Of a stretch of 64,000 nucleotides of DNA, positions 10,080 through 19,110 are shown in pieces. The stretch spans positions 1-64,000 of the forward strand of contig MABC01000036.1 of assembly GCA_002162925.1 (NCBI GenBank), given 5' to 3'. The DNA is from Thalassotalea sp. 42_200_T64. GTDB taxonomy: Bacteria > Pseudomonadota > Gammaproteobacteria > Enterobacterales > Alteromonadaceae. The position numbers and the translations under genes were made by a program. The notes below the pieces were generated by a model. That model worked only from the letters and a program-made list of their open reading frames with translations, did not search any database and had not been told where the DNA came from. Within the stretch, counting starts at the first letter, position 1. Every line of letters begins with the position of its first letter.

Positions 10080-10118
10080 CATCTGCTGGTTTAATCGCAT
10101 TACCACGAGATTAATTGA

Positions 10119-10700
10119 CTAAAGAGTTCAAGGCGACGCGGAGCAGATGGTATTACCGCTAGCCTTGATACTGACAACAATACCAATCCGTATAACTCAA
10201 CACGTATGCCAATTACGGCAGAGGAGTAATTTATGCAAGTATCTACAGACTTATCATCGGCATTAGGCGATATCGCCCGAACGAGTGACGAAGCGCAAAC
10301 AGCTATCATTGCCGTTGACGCTAGTGAAACAGATTACCACTTTCCCGAAATCAACGCCTATGATGCCGCAGTGGTGAGTGGCCAACCTGTAGTGTTAGAA
10401 GCTAGTGCGAATGATGCCGACTTCGACCTGATTCAGTTCAATTGGCGGCAATTAGCCGGGCCAACAATCACCACTACCGATGCTGATTCAACGACGATAT
10501 CATTTGTTGTACCTGAAGTTGCTAGCGCGACAAAGCTGATATTTGAATTGACCGCTGCTGATAGCCAAGATGTGATTTCGTCAATTGTAACTTTAACGGT
10601 ACCGGCTGTTGAAACCAAGCCCGATGAAGACCTGCATCGTCATTCCGGATCATTTAGTTGGCTGGCGTTTTTATTCGGTAGTTTATACCGATTTGATTAA
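10119..10700 (+). pseudogene. Remnant of a larger secreted protein: Ig-like domain plus degenerate GlyGly-CTERM-like tail
   Basis: An ATG at 10233 opens 155 codons, but the same frame is open from 10119 up to a single TAA at 10227-10229. The residues before the stop (NPYNSTRMPITAEE) run naturally into those after it (FMQVSTDLSSALGDIA), so the stop looks like a nonsense mutation in an eroded gene. The 3' part has an Ig/PKD/K319-like domain with FNWRQLAGP and LTAADSQD, then a short tail HSGSFSWLAFLFG that resembles a GlyGly-CTERM sorting signal lacking the usual arginine cluster. No catalytic part remains between the GH16 gene and this fragment. The parent family cannot be named. A translated 155-residue product from 10233 (GAGGAG upstream) is possible. 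Confidence 0.55.
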
Positions 10701-10855
10701 GTATGTGATCTACTTTTTCATGAGCTAAAACGGATAAATGCAATGCATAAAATTTAGTAAGTAGTTATTCTACTTATCAATTTTATAAAGCAGTAGTTAT
10801 TCTTTTTAGCCATTAAAAATGAGCAGATATTTAATCAACTTGGTATAATATATCG

Positions 10856-10945
10856 GTTGAAGAAAAGCCTAGAAACTACCTATGCCATGAAAATATCTGT
10901 GTCATGGTATTAGTTTGAAGGTCCAGCTGATGCTGGACTTTTTAT
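10856..10945 (+). ncRNA. Candidate small RNA with extended -10 promoter and intrinsic terminator
   Basis: An extended -10 promoter (TGGTATAAT, 10841-10849) is followed by about 65 bases without an open frame, then a perfect hairpin GTCCAGC-TGAT-GCTGGAC (10921-10938) with a T-rich tail. A second imperfect inverted repeat (ATGCCATGA / TCATGGTAT) lies inside. Size and architecture fit an Hfq-type sRNA of about 90 nt. No known family is recognised. It might instead be an attenuated leader, but the 75-bp regulatory repeat and the next start codon lie beyond the terminator. Confidence 0.4.
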
Positions 10946-10952
10946 TTTGTGC

Positions 10953-11027
10953 TTTATCCGGTCTGCCGCTGCAATAATCCACCTTAGCGCAATGCCATTG
11001 TTTTGATCCCCTTATCACTAGATGATG
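10953..11027 (+). promoter_or_regulatory. 75-bp upstream element, copy A (shared by two glucan genes)
   Basis: This block upstream of the 11120 GH16 gene is 69/75 identical, without gaps, to the block at 13403-13477 upstream of the CBM9-like gene. It contains the perfect palindrome CAATG-C-CATTG (10990-11000), which has one mismatch in copy B. Conservation limited to upstream DNA, with different genes downstream, suggests a shared operator/promoter. The regulator is unknown. Confidence 0.6.
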
Positions 11028-11119
11028 TTTAATCATAATGCCTTTGCCTATCATAGGTCGTTGCATAATCAAGCTATTGATATTGGAACACAACAACATC
11101 AAATTAATGGGATAGAACT

Positions 11120-13282
11120 ATGTCATTTTCGCTCACCAGACCCCACTTCTTCCTGCCGGTAACTGTTCTGGCTGCGCTAATAACATTAAATGGCTGTGTA
11201 CCCGAGGCCGGTTCGGATGAGTCATCACAAGGCGAACCAGGCGTTAACTCTTCAGCAGATCCTCATACTAACGAGCTAGCAAAATTTGGTTGGAACTTAA
11301 TTTGGCAAGATGAATTTGATACGTCCACCCTTGATCGCTCTAAATGGAATGCTGAAATTGACTGTTGGGGGGGCGGCAACGATGAACTGCAATGTTATAC
11401 CGATCGTCCTGAAAATGGCTTTATCAGAGACGGAATACTGCATATGGTGGCAAAAGAAGAAGACTATAGCGGCCCAAAGTTTTCTGAAATTCATCCCCAA
11501 TACGATAGCAGTGACAAATCAAAAACCTCGCCCTTTACCTCGGTAAGGTTGCAAACCAAAAACAAACTGTCAATTCGCTATGGTCGCGTAGACATTCGCG
11601 CTAAGGTCGCGCCAGGAGAAGGTATGTGGTCTGCGTTCTGGATGTTACCCAGTGATGATGTTTATGGCAAATGGCCAGCGAGTGGTGAGATCGATATTAT
11701 GGAATCTTTAAACCCAGGCATCGGAGCCAATGAGGTGCATGGCACATTGCATTACGGCTTGCCTTGGCCGCAGTGGGAAAATAAAGTTAAAGCATTTCAT
11801 ATGGATGCCAACCCGGCTGATAATTTTCATGTTTATTCTATTGAATGGGAGGCCGATGAAATTCGTTGGTATGTCGACTCAAAGCATTATCAAACCCAAA
11901 GTTCAGCCGGCTGGTATAACTATATTTGGCAGGGGCAGGAACAAGGATTTCAGGTTGCCAATCCGGCGGCGCCCTTTGATCAAGATTTTTATTTGATCAT
12001 GAACATAGCTGTAGGTGGCAACTGGCCTGGCGAACCTGATCGCAATTGGCCTAAAGATCGCAAAATGTTAGTTGACTATGTGCGTGTATATCAATGTCAA
12101 GATGACAGACAGGGCTCACCTCAGCCTGATGGCAAAGGTTGCGCCACCATTGATCCAAAGGTTACATTAAATACCGATTTGGGCAAACCCGCTAGCAATC
12201 AATATATGCTTTATACTGACGGCCCAGAAACTCTTAGCTTTCCCGTGCAAGGTGGTAAGGTAACCAATACTCTACACACCGCTGTTGCAGGATCTGCTGA
12301 TGACAAAGCTGTTCAGCAACATATTGAATTGTCAGATCATCATGGCAAGGTTTGGGATATTAAATTCAAAGGCAGTAATAGTGTTGCCCTACTATCTAAT
12401 GCATCATCAAGCATTGCTGGATATGAAAAAGGATTAAGATTTGAGGGCGGAACAAGTTGGTCGAAAAATGGCGAGGTTGAGTTTGACCTGATGGTTAAAA
12501 ACGCCTCTTCCGATAGCCGATTACTCGTTAGCATGGCAAGTGATAACGACAGCAAAGGCAGCACGGCAATAGATTTGCCAGCACCGGGAAAGTGGCAACA
12601 TGTTGCTTTAAAAGTCGCTGACATATTATCTTCTCGTGCAGAACAGGACGGGGTTGATCTGAGTAATGTAATCTCTCCCTTTGTGCTTGAGTACACCGGA
12701 ACCAATGCACACATTCAAATAGACAATATCAAGTTAGAGTGCGCCTACAACTCTGAACCTGAATCATGGCAACTTGATCAGTCTTGCGGCATTTCACCCC
12801 GTAAGACGCCAGCCAAGCCTATCTTTGAAAAAATAAATGAACAAGATTGGACCGTCTGGGATTGTTGCTCAGGAGCAGAATTCAGCCAAGTGGATGATGA
12901 GCAAATGACCAGCCAAGTAGTGGAGTTTAAGTTTGCAAATGCACCCACAGCACCGGGGTTTATCGCACCCCGACCTTTAGATATGAGCGCTTATGCAGGC
13001 GGAACCGTGGAGTTTGATTTTAAACAAATTACCCCGCCACCTGCTGGCTCAACATGGTATTTAAAACTCGAAGCTGATATTAGTGCCGCCCAAGTAACAT
13101 TAACCGATGGTGGACCGACACCGAATAATGAATGGCAACATTATGTATTTACACTTTCAAGCCAAATGGAAAATGCCGACTTGAGTAAAATTAAACGAAT
13201 TTTAGTCTTTCCTGATTGGGGTAAAGCCGAGGGCGCAGTTATGCGCATTGATAATGTTCGGTTTATACCCGCAAAGCATTGA
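11120..13282 (+). CDS. GH16 laminarinase lipoprotein with two C-terminal binding modules
   Basis: The 720-residue protein has a lipobox (TLNGC, Cys26) and a GH16 domain at about 55-335 with the catalytic motif GEIDIMES (E190 to E195). It also has the aromatic cleft segments GMWSAFWMLP and IEWEADEIRWYVD typical of laminarinases. A beta-sandwich domain at about 360-545 resembles the galactose-binding-like C-terminal domain of ExoP-type glucanases. A single WDCC module (WTVWDCCSGAEF to FPDWGKAEGAVMRIDNV) occupies about 566-715. It is probably an outer-membrane endo-beta-1,3-glucanase paralogous to the 6588 gene. The 75-bp element and the candidate sRNA precede it. Confidence 0.9.
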   Translation: MSFSLTRPHFFLPVTVLAALITLNGCVPEAGSDESSQGEPGVNSSADPHTNELAKFGWNLIWQDEFDTSTLDRSKWNAEIDCWGGGNDELQCYTDRPENGFIRDGILHMVAKEEDYSGPKFSEIHPQYDSSDKSKTSPFTSVRLQTKNKLSIRYGRVDIRAKVAPGEGMWSAFWMLPSDDVYGKWPASGEIDIMESLNPGIGANEVHGTLHYGLPWPQWENKVKAFHMDANPADNFHVYSIEWEADEIRWYVDSKHYQTQSSAGWYNYIWQGQEQGFQVANPAAPFDQDFYLIMNIAVGGNWPGEPDRNWPKDRKMLVDYVRVYQCQDDRQGSPQPDGKGCATIDPKVTLNTDLGKPASNQYMLYTDGPETLSFPVQGGKVTNTLHTAVAGSADDKAVQQHIELSDHHGKVWDIKFKGSNSVALLSNASSSIAGYEKGLRFEGGTSWSKNGEVEFDLMVKNASSDSRLLVSMASDNDSKGSTAIDLPAPGKWQHVALKVADILSSRAEQDGVDLSNVISPFVLEYTGTNAHIQIDNIKLECAYNSEPESWQLDQSCGISPRKTPAKPIFEKINEQDWTVWDCCSGAEFSQVDDEQMTSQVVEFKFANAPTAPGFIAPRPLDMSAYAGGTVEFDFKQITPPPAGSTWYLKLEADISAAQVTLTDGGPTPNNEWQHYVFTLSSQMENADLSKIKRILVFPDWGKAEGAVMRIDNVRFIPAKH

Positions 13283-13402
13283 CTTCGTGGTGGTTATCTT
13301 TAAAACAAAACTTTCTTAATGACAGTTGCTTTAACGATGCCCTAACTATGGCATAAGAATGTGCAATAAAAGGGTAAAAAATGAGGCGTGTTATTGTCAA
13401 TT

Positions 13403-13477
13403 TTTATCCGCCCTGCCGCTGCAATAATCCACTTTAGCGCAATACCATTGTTTTGCTTCCCTTATCACTAGATGATG
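13403..13477 (+). promoter_or_regulatory. 75-bp upstream element, copy B
   Basis: This is the second copy of the element described at 10953-11027, 60 bp upstream of the CBM9-like gene. The six differences are scattered, and the 3' half CTTATCACTAGATGATG is identical in both copies. Confidence 0.6.
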
Positions 13478-13536
13478 GTTATTTGATAATGTTTGCCATA
13501 TAGAGCAGATATGAATTCATATTGGGGAATAATGAA

Positions 13537-14304
13537 ATGAAAAACATTAACTATTCAAGCTTGTGCTCAACAATAATCATTACCTTTTCATTTATCCTTA
13601 TGCAAAAAGTTTACGCGGCAGATGCCCATTACCAGGGCAGAACAAATTATTATGCGCCGTACGCAGAGCAGTCGCCCAAGGTAGACGGCGTAGCCAATGA
13701 AAGTATTTGGCAAGAAGCAAAATGGCAAACCCTTGATAACCGCTGGTTAGGGCCAGAGTATTCAAAAGAGGACTTTCAAGGGCGCTATAAAGTGGTTTGG
13801 ACGAAATCCAAATTATATTTTATGGCAGAAATTGTTGATGATATTCTGATCGATAGCCATAGAGACCCCTTAACTCAGTATTGGGATGATGATTGTTTAG
13901 AGATCTTTTTGGATGAGGATTTCTCTGGTGGTGAACATCAGTTCAATCATAATGCCTTTGCCTATCATATGTCGCTGGATAATCAAGCGATTGATATCGG
14001 CACAAATAAATTAGCGCAAACTTATACTCATCATGTGGAAAGTCGCTGGCAGCAGCAAGGCGATAAACTTATCTGGGAATTAAGTATCGATATTTATACC
14101 GACGCTTATCAAGATTCAGCAACCGATAACCAACCAATTGAACTGACCGCGGGAAAAATTATGGGGCTAATGCTGGCCTATTGTGACAACGATGGTAGTG
14201 CCTTGCGGGAAAACTTTATCGGCTCAGAGTCTGCTCCGGGTGAAGGCAAAGACAGAGGTTGGATTGATGCAGGGTTGTTTGGCAAGTTGATTTTAGCTAA
14301 CTAG
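13537..14304 (+). CDS. Secreted CBM9-like sugar-binding protein
   Basis: The preferred start is ATG 13537, with GGGGAA about 8 nt upstream; an in-frame TTG at 13522 is the alternative. A signal peptide ends at VYA-ADA (about residue 28 of 255). The mature protein is a single CBM9-like domain, recognised from SPKVDGVANESIWQEA near the front, YWDDDCLEIFLDE in the middle and FGKLILAN at the end. Such domains occur alone in many polysaccharide loci and bind sugar chain ends or act as periplasmic binding proteins. No catalytic residues are evident. It lies 47 bp before the GH30 gene, probably in one transcript driven by the 75-bp element. Confidence 0.8.
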   Translation: MKNINYSSLCSTIIITFSFILMQKVYAADAHYQGRTNYYAPYAEQSPKVDGVANESIWQEAKWQTLDNRWLGPEYSKEDFQGRYKVVWTKSKLYFMAEIVDDILIDSHRDPLTQYWDDDCLEIFLDEDFSGGEHQFNHNAFAYHMSLDNQAIDIGTNKLAQTYTHHVESRWQQQGDKLIWELSIDIYTDAYQDSATDNQPIELTAGKIMGLMLAYCDNDGSALRENFIGSESAPGEGKDRGWIDAGLFGKLILAN

Positions 14305-14351
14305 TTCATACCTTAATTAAACCAATATTATTATACAGGGAGAGTTTTAAG

Positions 14352-16061
14352 ATGGAAAATTTCAAAAAAAATATCGTGTTAGCAACATTGTCTGCTATTA
14401 CCTTGATTGGTAGCTTACCGCAAAGTCTGGGCGCTGAAGAGCATAAAAATTCTGCTGATATTAATTATCAGCTGACAACGACTGCAGAAATATTACTCAC
14501 CAGTGAAGCTGGAGATAAAATAGCATCTCAGCTAAATCTGACATTTCAACAAGGAAAGCCTAATGGCAAGGTGATCGAAGTAAGGCCTGATATTGTAAAA
14601 CAAAAAATTATTGGCATTGGTAGCTCTTTTACCGAATCTTCTGCCTATGTTCTCGCCCATCTAGAGCAAGACAAAAGAGCAGAAGTGATGGAAAATATAT
14701 ACGGTGAAAATGGAGCGAACTTTTCTTTAGCCCGTACCCATATTGGCGCCACAGACTTTGCTGTTAACGGTAAGTATTCGTATGCCGCAGTAGCCGATGA
14801 CACTGAATTGAAACACTTTAGCATAAATGTTGATCAAGATGGTTTCAGCGCGAAACAACATTCCGGCATAAAAGATGAGCGCTTTGATTTATTGCCAATG
14901 ATCAAGCAAGCCTATGCCATTAAAAATAAACAAGCAGACAAAGACCTAAGAATTGTGGCATCGGCATGGACCGCACCGCCATGGATGAAAGATATTGAAG
15001 ATTGGTACATTAAACCGACGGCTGAAAATGGTCATCAAGGTACCGGTGGTGAATTAAAGCAACAATACAATTCAACCTATGCAGATTACATTGTTAAATA
15101 TCTGGATGCTTACCAACAACAAGGGATCGATATTTGGGCGCTTACGCCGGTAAATGAACCCCATGGCAATAGTGGTCAATGGGAAAGCATGCATTTTACT
15201 CCGCAAACGCAAAATATTTTTATTAAGCAGCACTTGGGTCCGAAACTAAAAGCGAGTGCCCATAAAGATGTAAAACTGCTCATTTACGATCAAAACCGCG
15301 ATGGTATAGAGCACTGGACCGATGAAATTCTAGGCGACAAAGACACTGCCCCTTATGTTTATGGTACGGCTGTACATTGGTATGAAAGTACTTACCAGGT
15401 TAATCAAGATGTATTTGATCGTGTTCATGAAAAATTCCCTGAATTTTCCATTATTCATACCGAAGGTACCATTGATGATTTAGGCAAGGTTGCACCCGCA
15501 GGCATATTAGATCCCGTTCGTTTTAAAGAAAAAAACTGGTTTAACAACGATGAGTTCTGGTGGAATGATAATGCGACAGATTGGGCATACACGGCTACAT
15601 GGGCACCAAAGTCTGAAGATCATCCTGTATATACCCCGGTGCATCGTTATGCTCGAAATGTTATTGTCAGTCTAGATCATTGGCTCGAGGGGTGGATAGA
15701 TTGGAATGTTGTTTTAGATAGTCATGGTGGTCCAAACCATGTAGGTAACTTCTGTGGCGCGCCTATTATGATTGATACCAACACCGGTGAAGTCTATTAC
15801 ACACCAATTTATTATGTGCTTGCCCAATTTAGCAAAACCATTCGACCCGGTGATAAAGCGTTGCAAGTCGATACGCAATTAGCCGGCCTGGGTAACGATG
15901 CATTGCACGCAAGTGCCGCGATTAATGACAAAAATTTAGTCAGTGTGCAATTGTTAAATACCACCAAGCAGCCAATATCCTATTCATTAAAAATAGGCAG
16001 TCAGTATGCAAAAGTATCAATTGCTGCCAATGCGGTGCAAACTGTCCGAGTTCAGTTGTAA
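14352..16061 (+). CDS. GH30 family beta-glucosidase / endo-beta-1,6-glucanase
   Basis: The 569-residue exported protein has a signal peptide ending near LGA-EE. The (beta/alpha)8 barrel carries the GH30 signatures: IIGIGSSFTESSAY at the start, ASAWTAPPWMKD, the acid/base glutamate in PVNEPHG (E269) and the nucleophile in HTEGT (E371). A C-terminal beta-domain completes the GH30_1/GH30_3 layout. GH30_3 enzymes hydrolyse beta-1,6-glucan, which would remove laminarin branches. That specificity is inferred from the neighbouring GH16 enzymes, and a glucosylceramidase-like exo activity is the alternative. GGGAGAG upstream supports the start. Confidence 0.88.
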   Translation: MENFKKNIVLATLSAITLIGSLPQSLGAEEHKNSADINYQLTTTAEILLTSEAGDKIASQLNLTFQQGKPNGKVIEVRPDIVKQKIIGIGSSFTESSAYVLAHLEQDKRAEVMENIYGENGANFSLARTHIGATDFAVNGKYSYAAVADDTELKHFSINVDQDGFSAKQHSGIKDERFDLLPMIKQAYAIKNKQADKDLRIVASAWTAPPWMKDIEDWYIKPTAENGHQGTGGELKQQYNSTYADYIVKYLDAYQQQGIDIWALTPVNEPHGNSGQWESMHFTPQTQNIFIKQHLGPKLKASAHKDVKLLIYDQNRDGIEHWTDEILGDKDTAPYVYGTAVHWYESTYQVNQDVFDRVHEKFPEFSIIHTEGTIDDLGKVAPAGILDPVRFKEKNWFNNDEFWWNDNATDWAYTATWAPKSEDHPVYTPVHRYARNVIVSLDHWLEGWIDWNVVLDSHGGPNHVGNFCGAPIMIDTNTGEVYYTPIYYVLAQFSKTIRPGDKALQVDTQLAGLGNDALHASAAINDKNLVSVQLLNTTKQPISYSLKIGSQYAKVSIAANAVQTVRVQL

Positions 16062-16095
16062 CTTTAAATAATTTAATTAAATATGGGAATATGAA

Positions 16096-16608
16096 GTGAA
16101 TACCCATCCATTTGAAACATTAGCTTTGGATAATGGGGCAAAGCTAATATTTACCCCTTGCCCTGGCACTAAATCTGCGAGTCTTGAAGATTCAATACTG
16201 CAGTTAAAGCAAAACCAAACCTCAATGTTAATCACCTTAATGGCTGATAAAGAGATGGTGGCAAATAATGTGCTTGCACTGCCTGACATTTGCCATCAAC
16301 ATCAAATCACCTGGCTTCGGCTGCCCATTGTTGACGATCAGGCACCCGAAAAGGCATTTGAATTACAATGGATGAAACATAAACAGAGCATTTTAGATGA
16401 AATAAATAACCAAGGGGTGGTGGCGGTTCACTGTAAAGGCGGCACCGGCAGAACAGGGACAGTTATTGCGATGATACTCTTGCAACTAGGTTGGTCAGTA
16501 ATCAAAATAGTTGCAGAGGTACAAGCGATTAAGCCTAAGGCATTGAAAATTCAGGCTCAATTAGATTATTTAAATGCGCAGTTAAAACATGCAAAAGACA
16601 GATTCTGA
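16096..16608 (+). CDS. Cytoplasmic CX5R dual-specificity/tyrosine-type phosphatase
   Basis: The 170-residue protein has no signal peptide and starts at GTG, with GGGAAT upstream. The phosphatase loop VHCKGGTGRTGT gives Cys113 and Arg119 in the CX5R arrangement. A general-acid aspartate could be in PIVDDQAPE about 25 residues earlier. The overall layout resembles CDKN3-type and other small dual-specificity phosphatases. It lies 34 bp after the GH30 gene on the same strand, so co-transcription is likely. Its substrate is unknown. Protein phosphotyrosine, a sugar phosphate or a phosphoinositide-like ligand are all possible. Confidence 0.8.
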   Translation: MNTHPFETLALDNGAKLIFTPCPGTKSASLEDSILQLKQNQTSMLITLMADKEMVANNVLALPDICHQHQITWLRLPIVDDQAPEKAFELQWMKHKQSILDEINNQGVVAVHCKGGTGRTGTVIAMILLQLGWSVIKIVAEVQAIKPKALKIQAQLDYLNAQLKHAKDRF

Positions 16609-16919
16609 AAAAATAAGCGAGTTAAATTCATATTAATATAACAGCCAAACAGGCCAGAATAATTTTTACCTTCCAGATCAACGCTGTAAGAAACGCCTTG
16701 CTCACCTTAATCCAATATCAACATAACCAACCCGTCTCCTTAGCAGTCCATTTCGACGCAAACTGTATTGACCGTGTGATTATTTTTCGGTCTATTAAAT
16801 ATTGTCGTTCAGAATTTAGCCATTCATTAATTTCATAGAACTAATCTGCGAATGCATTGTGGCAAAAACGGGCGCAAATAAAAGACATTGCATAATAACT
16901 ATAAAAAATGGGTGAAAAG
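16609..16919 (+). other. Intergenic region before the third GH16 gene
   Basis: About 310 AT-rich bases hold no supported gene. The inverted repeat GACCG...CGGTC (about 16769-16792) is the only structure noted. The 75-bp element of the other glucan genes is not present, so this gene is probably regulated separately. Confidence 0.4.
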
Positions 16920-19049
16920 ATGAAAAACACTATGATTGCACCAACGGGGCTAAAACGTTTATTGTTGGCTTCCACACTCTCTATTATCTCCACCATGGCC
17001 TTTGCACAACAGTGCCAGATCCCGGTCTGGAGTGATGAATTTGATGGTTCTACTCTTGACCAGCTCAACTGGGATGTCCAGTTAGGTGATGGCTGTGATC
17101 AAGGTGCGGGAATGTGTGGCTGGGGAAACAGTGAACTTCAGTACTACAAGGCCGAGAATGCTGTCGTTGCTAACGGACAATTAACAATCACCGCCAAAAA
17201 ACAGCGCGTAAAAGCAACACAATATACCTCAGGCCGCATACGCACCGCGAATATGCCAGGCAGTGGTGAATGGGCTTTTGGTCGTGTTGAGGCAAGAATG
17301 AAAGTTCCTGACGGACAAGGAATGTGGCCGGCATTCTGGATGCTGCCCACTGATCCTACCGAGGTATGGCCAGTAAGCGGAGAAATAGATATTTTCGAAT
17401 CGACCGGACAGTCGTCTATGTTTGCCTACGGCACTCTTCATTACGGGCAACCCTATCCGAATAACCAACATACCGGTGGTGGTATGTTGAAGCAACCAGA
17501 CAGATGGTCTGATGATTTTCATACCTACGCCATTGAGTGGCAAGCAGATGAGATCCGCTGGTACGTTGACAACATGCTTTACTCAATCAAAACTGCGACA
17601 GATCTCCTCCCTGAAGATTGGCCATTTGATGGCAGGAATAATTTCCATATTCTGTTGAACCTGGCTGTCGGTGGCACTTGGGGAGGTGCAGTTGATAATG
17701 GCGCACTGCCACAAACCCTGAAAGTAGATTATGTACGTGTTTACGGTGATAGCCAGCCCACTCTGTTAGGTGATCATTTGGTAAATCCTGGCGCCACAGA
17801 GACTTACACTGTGGCCAATGGTATAGCCTCCAACTGGACGGTCACTGGCGGCACCATAGTAGCTTCCAGCGCAACCTCTGTTGATGTTCAGTGGCATCAA
17901 AGTAGTGCCAGTAGTAATCAGACGCTGACAGCGGTAACCAGTGGCTGTTCGGTGCCGACATCTGTTTATGTGGGACCAAGCTTGTCTACAGAAACAGTGC
18001 TTGAAAATTATGATGGCACGGCCAATATGACCATTACTTCTAATAATGGCATTTACAATGTAGGTGGCGGTGTATTGACTTATACCCGTGATGCGGCAAG
18101 CCAGTGGGATGTAATAGCCGCAAGTACCAGTGCTATTTCAGATGCCAGCGGTTTTGTTCTCGGTTCAAAAGCCTTTAGTATGGATTTCAACAACACAAAT
18201 CCTGCACTGGTTGGTAAACAAGTTCTGATCCAGTTGGAAAATAGTAGCGTTGCAACACCAAGCAACTACCCAGGTGGTCGCCACAGTAAATATGAAGCCT
18301 TCATCGAACATGCCAATGGCTGGCAGACTCTTCAGTTTCAAATGTTGGATCGTCTCGATACCGCGACTGCAGACACCGTGGTTGACTCTATCATCTTCCT
18401 GATTGACCCGGATGCATTTACCAACGATACCTATGTTATTGATAACATCGAAATCTTGGGTACAGGTGGGGCTTCTGGCAATAATTCACCGATAGCATCT
18501 TTTGCAAACAATTGTACTGATCTTGTCTGCAGTTTTGATGGCTCAGCCAGTTCAGACAGCGATGGCTCTATCGTCAGCTACGATTGGGATTATGGCGATG
18601 GCAACATTGACTCAAGTGCAACCGCCAACCACAGTTTTATCGCTGCCGGTAACTATACAGTAACTCTCACGGTAACGGATAACGAAGGTGCAACTGATGC
18701 TACCTCAACCTTGGTCTCTGTCACTTCGGTTGGGGGCGGTGAAGCTACCAACACCGTAGTGAGTTCTGTGGTAACGGGAACTCAGAGTGCAGGTAAAGGT
18801 AAGAAATACGGGAAAGCAACGGTAACCGTTTTCGATGATCTTGGCGCACCAGTGGCGGGAGCAACTGTTACCGGTAACTTCAGTGGCACTTGGGCAGAAT
18901 CAGCTTCAGCATTGACAAATGCCAGTGGTGTGGCTGATGTCCTCACCAGCACTTCAGCAACAGGAGGTGTTAGCGTTAACTTTTGTGTGAGTAGTGTTTC
19001 TGCAGCACTACCACTGGATAGTGCTGCTAGCTCGGGTATTTGTCAGTAA
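16920..19049 (+). CDS. Secreted GH16 beta-glucanase with PKD and Ig-like domains
   Basis: The start is taken at the second ATG (16920), with GGTGA a few bases upstream; the first in-frame ATG is 16908. A type I signal peptide ends at AFA-QQ, with no lipobox, so this enzyme is probably released. GH16 spans about 25-285 with GEIDIFES (E155 to E160). A beta-sandwich binding-like domain (about 365-515), a PKD domain (DGSASSDSDGSIVSYDWDYGDG, about 525-610) and a C-terminal Ig-like domain follow. It lacks the WDCC module of its neighbours and uses more CAG/CTG codons, which hints at a separate origin. A terminator with a UUCG loop follows directly. Confidence 0.9.
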   Translation: MKNTMIAPTGLKRLLLASTLSIISTMAFAQQCQIPVWSDEFDGSTLDQLNWDVQLGDGCDQGAGMCGWGNSELQYYKAENAVVANGQLTITAKKQRVKATQYTSGRIRTANMPGSGEWAFGRVEARMKVPDGQGMWPAFWMLPTDPTEVWPVSGEIDIFESTGQSSMFAYGTLHYGQPYPNNQHTGGGMLKQPDRWSDDFHTYAIEWQADEIRWYVDNMLYSIKTATDLLPEDWPFDGRNNFHILLNLAVGGTWGGAVDNGALPQTLKVDYVRVYGDSQPTLLGDHLVNPGATETYTVANGIASNWTVTGGTIVASSATSVDVQWHQSSASSNQTLTAVTSGCSVPTSVYVGPSLSTETVLENYDGTANMTITSNNGIYNVGGGVLTYTRDAASQWDVIAASTSAISDASGFVLGSKAFSMDFNNTNPALVGKQVLIQLENSSVATPSNYPGGRHSKYEAFIEHANGWQTLQFQMLDRLDTATADTVVDSIIFLIDPDAFTNDTYVIDNIEILGTGGASGNNSPIASFANNCTDLVCSFDGSASSDSDGSIVSYDWDYGDGNIDSSATANHSFIAAGNYTVTLTVTDNEGATDATSTLVSVTSVGGGEATNTVVSSVVTGTQSAGKGKKYGKATVTVFDDLGAPVAGATVTGNFSGTWAESASALTNASGVADVLTSTSATGGVSVNFCVSSVSAALPLDSAASSGICQ

Positions 19050-19072
19050 TACTGATAGCCAATAGAGTAAAG

Positions 19073-19097
19073 AAACCGGCTTCGGCCGGTTTTTTTA
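19073..19097 (+). terminator. Rho-independent terminator, UUCG tetraloop
   Basis: Stem ACCGGC-TTCG-GCCGGT followed by a run of T. It separates the GH16 gene from the convergent VOC gene. Confidence 0.85.
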
Positions 19098-19110
19098 TCA
19101 TCGCCATTAA

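Noticed and set aside
16769-16792. GACCG...CGGTC inverted repeat as a terminator
   Set aside because: The stem is only 5 bp and has a long loop. No T-run follows it, and the phosphatase gene ends 160 bp earlier.
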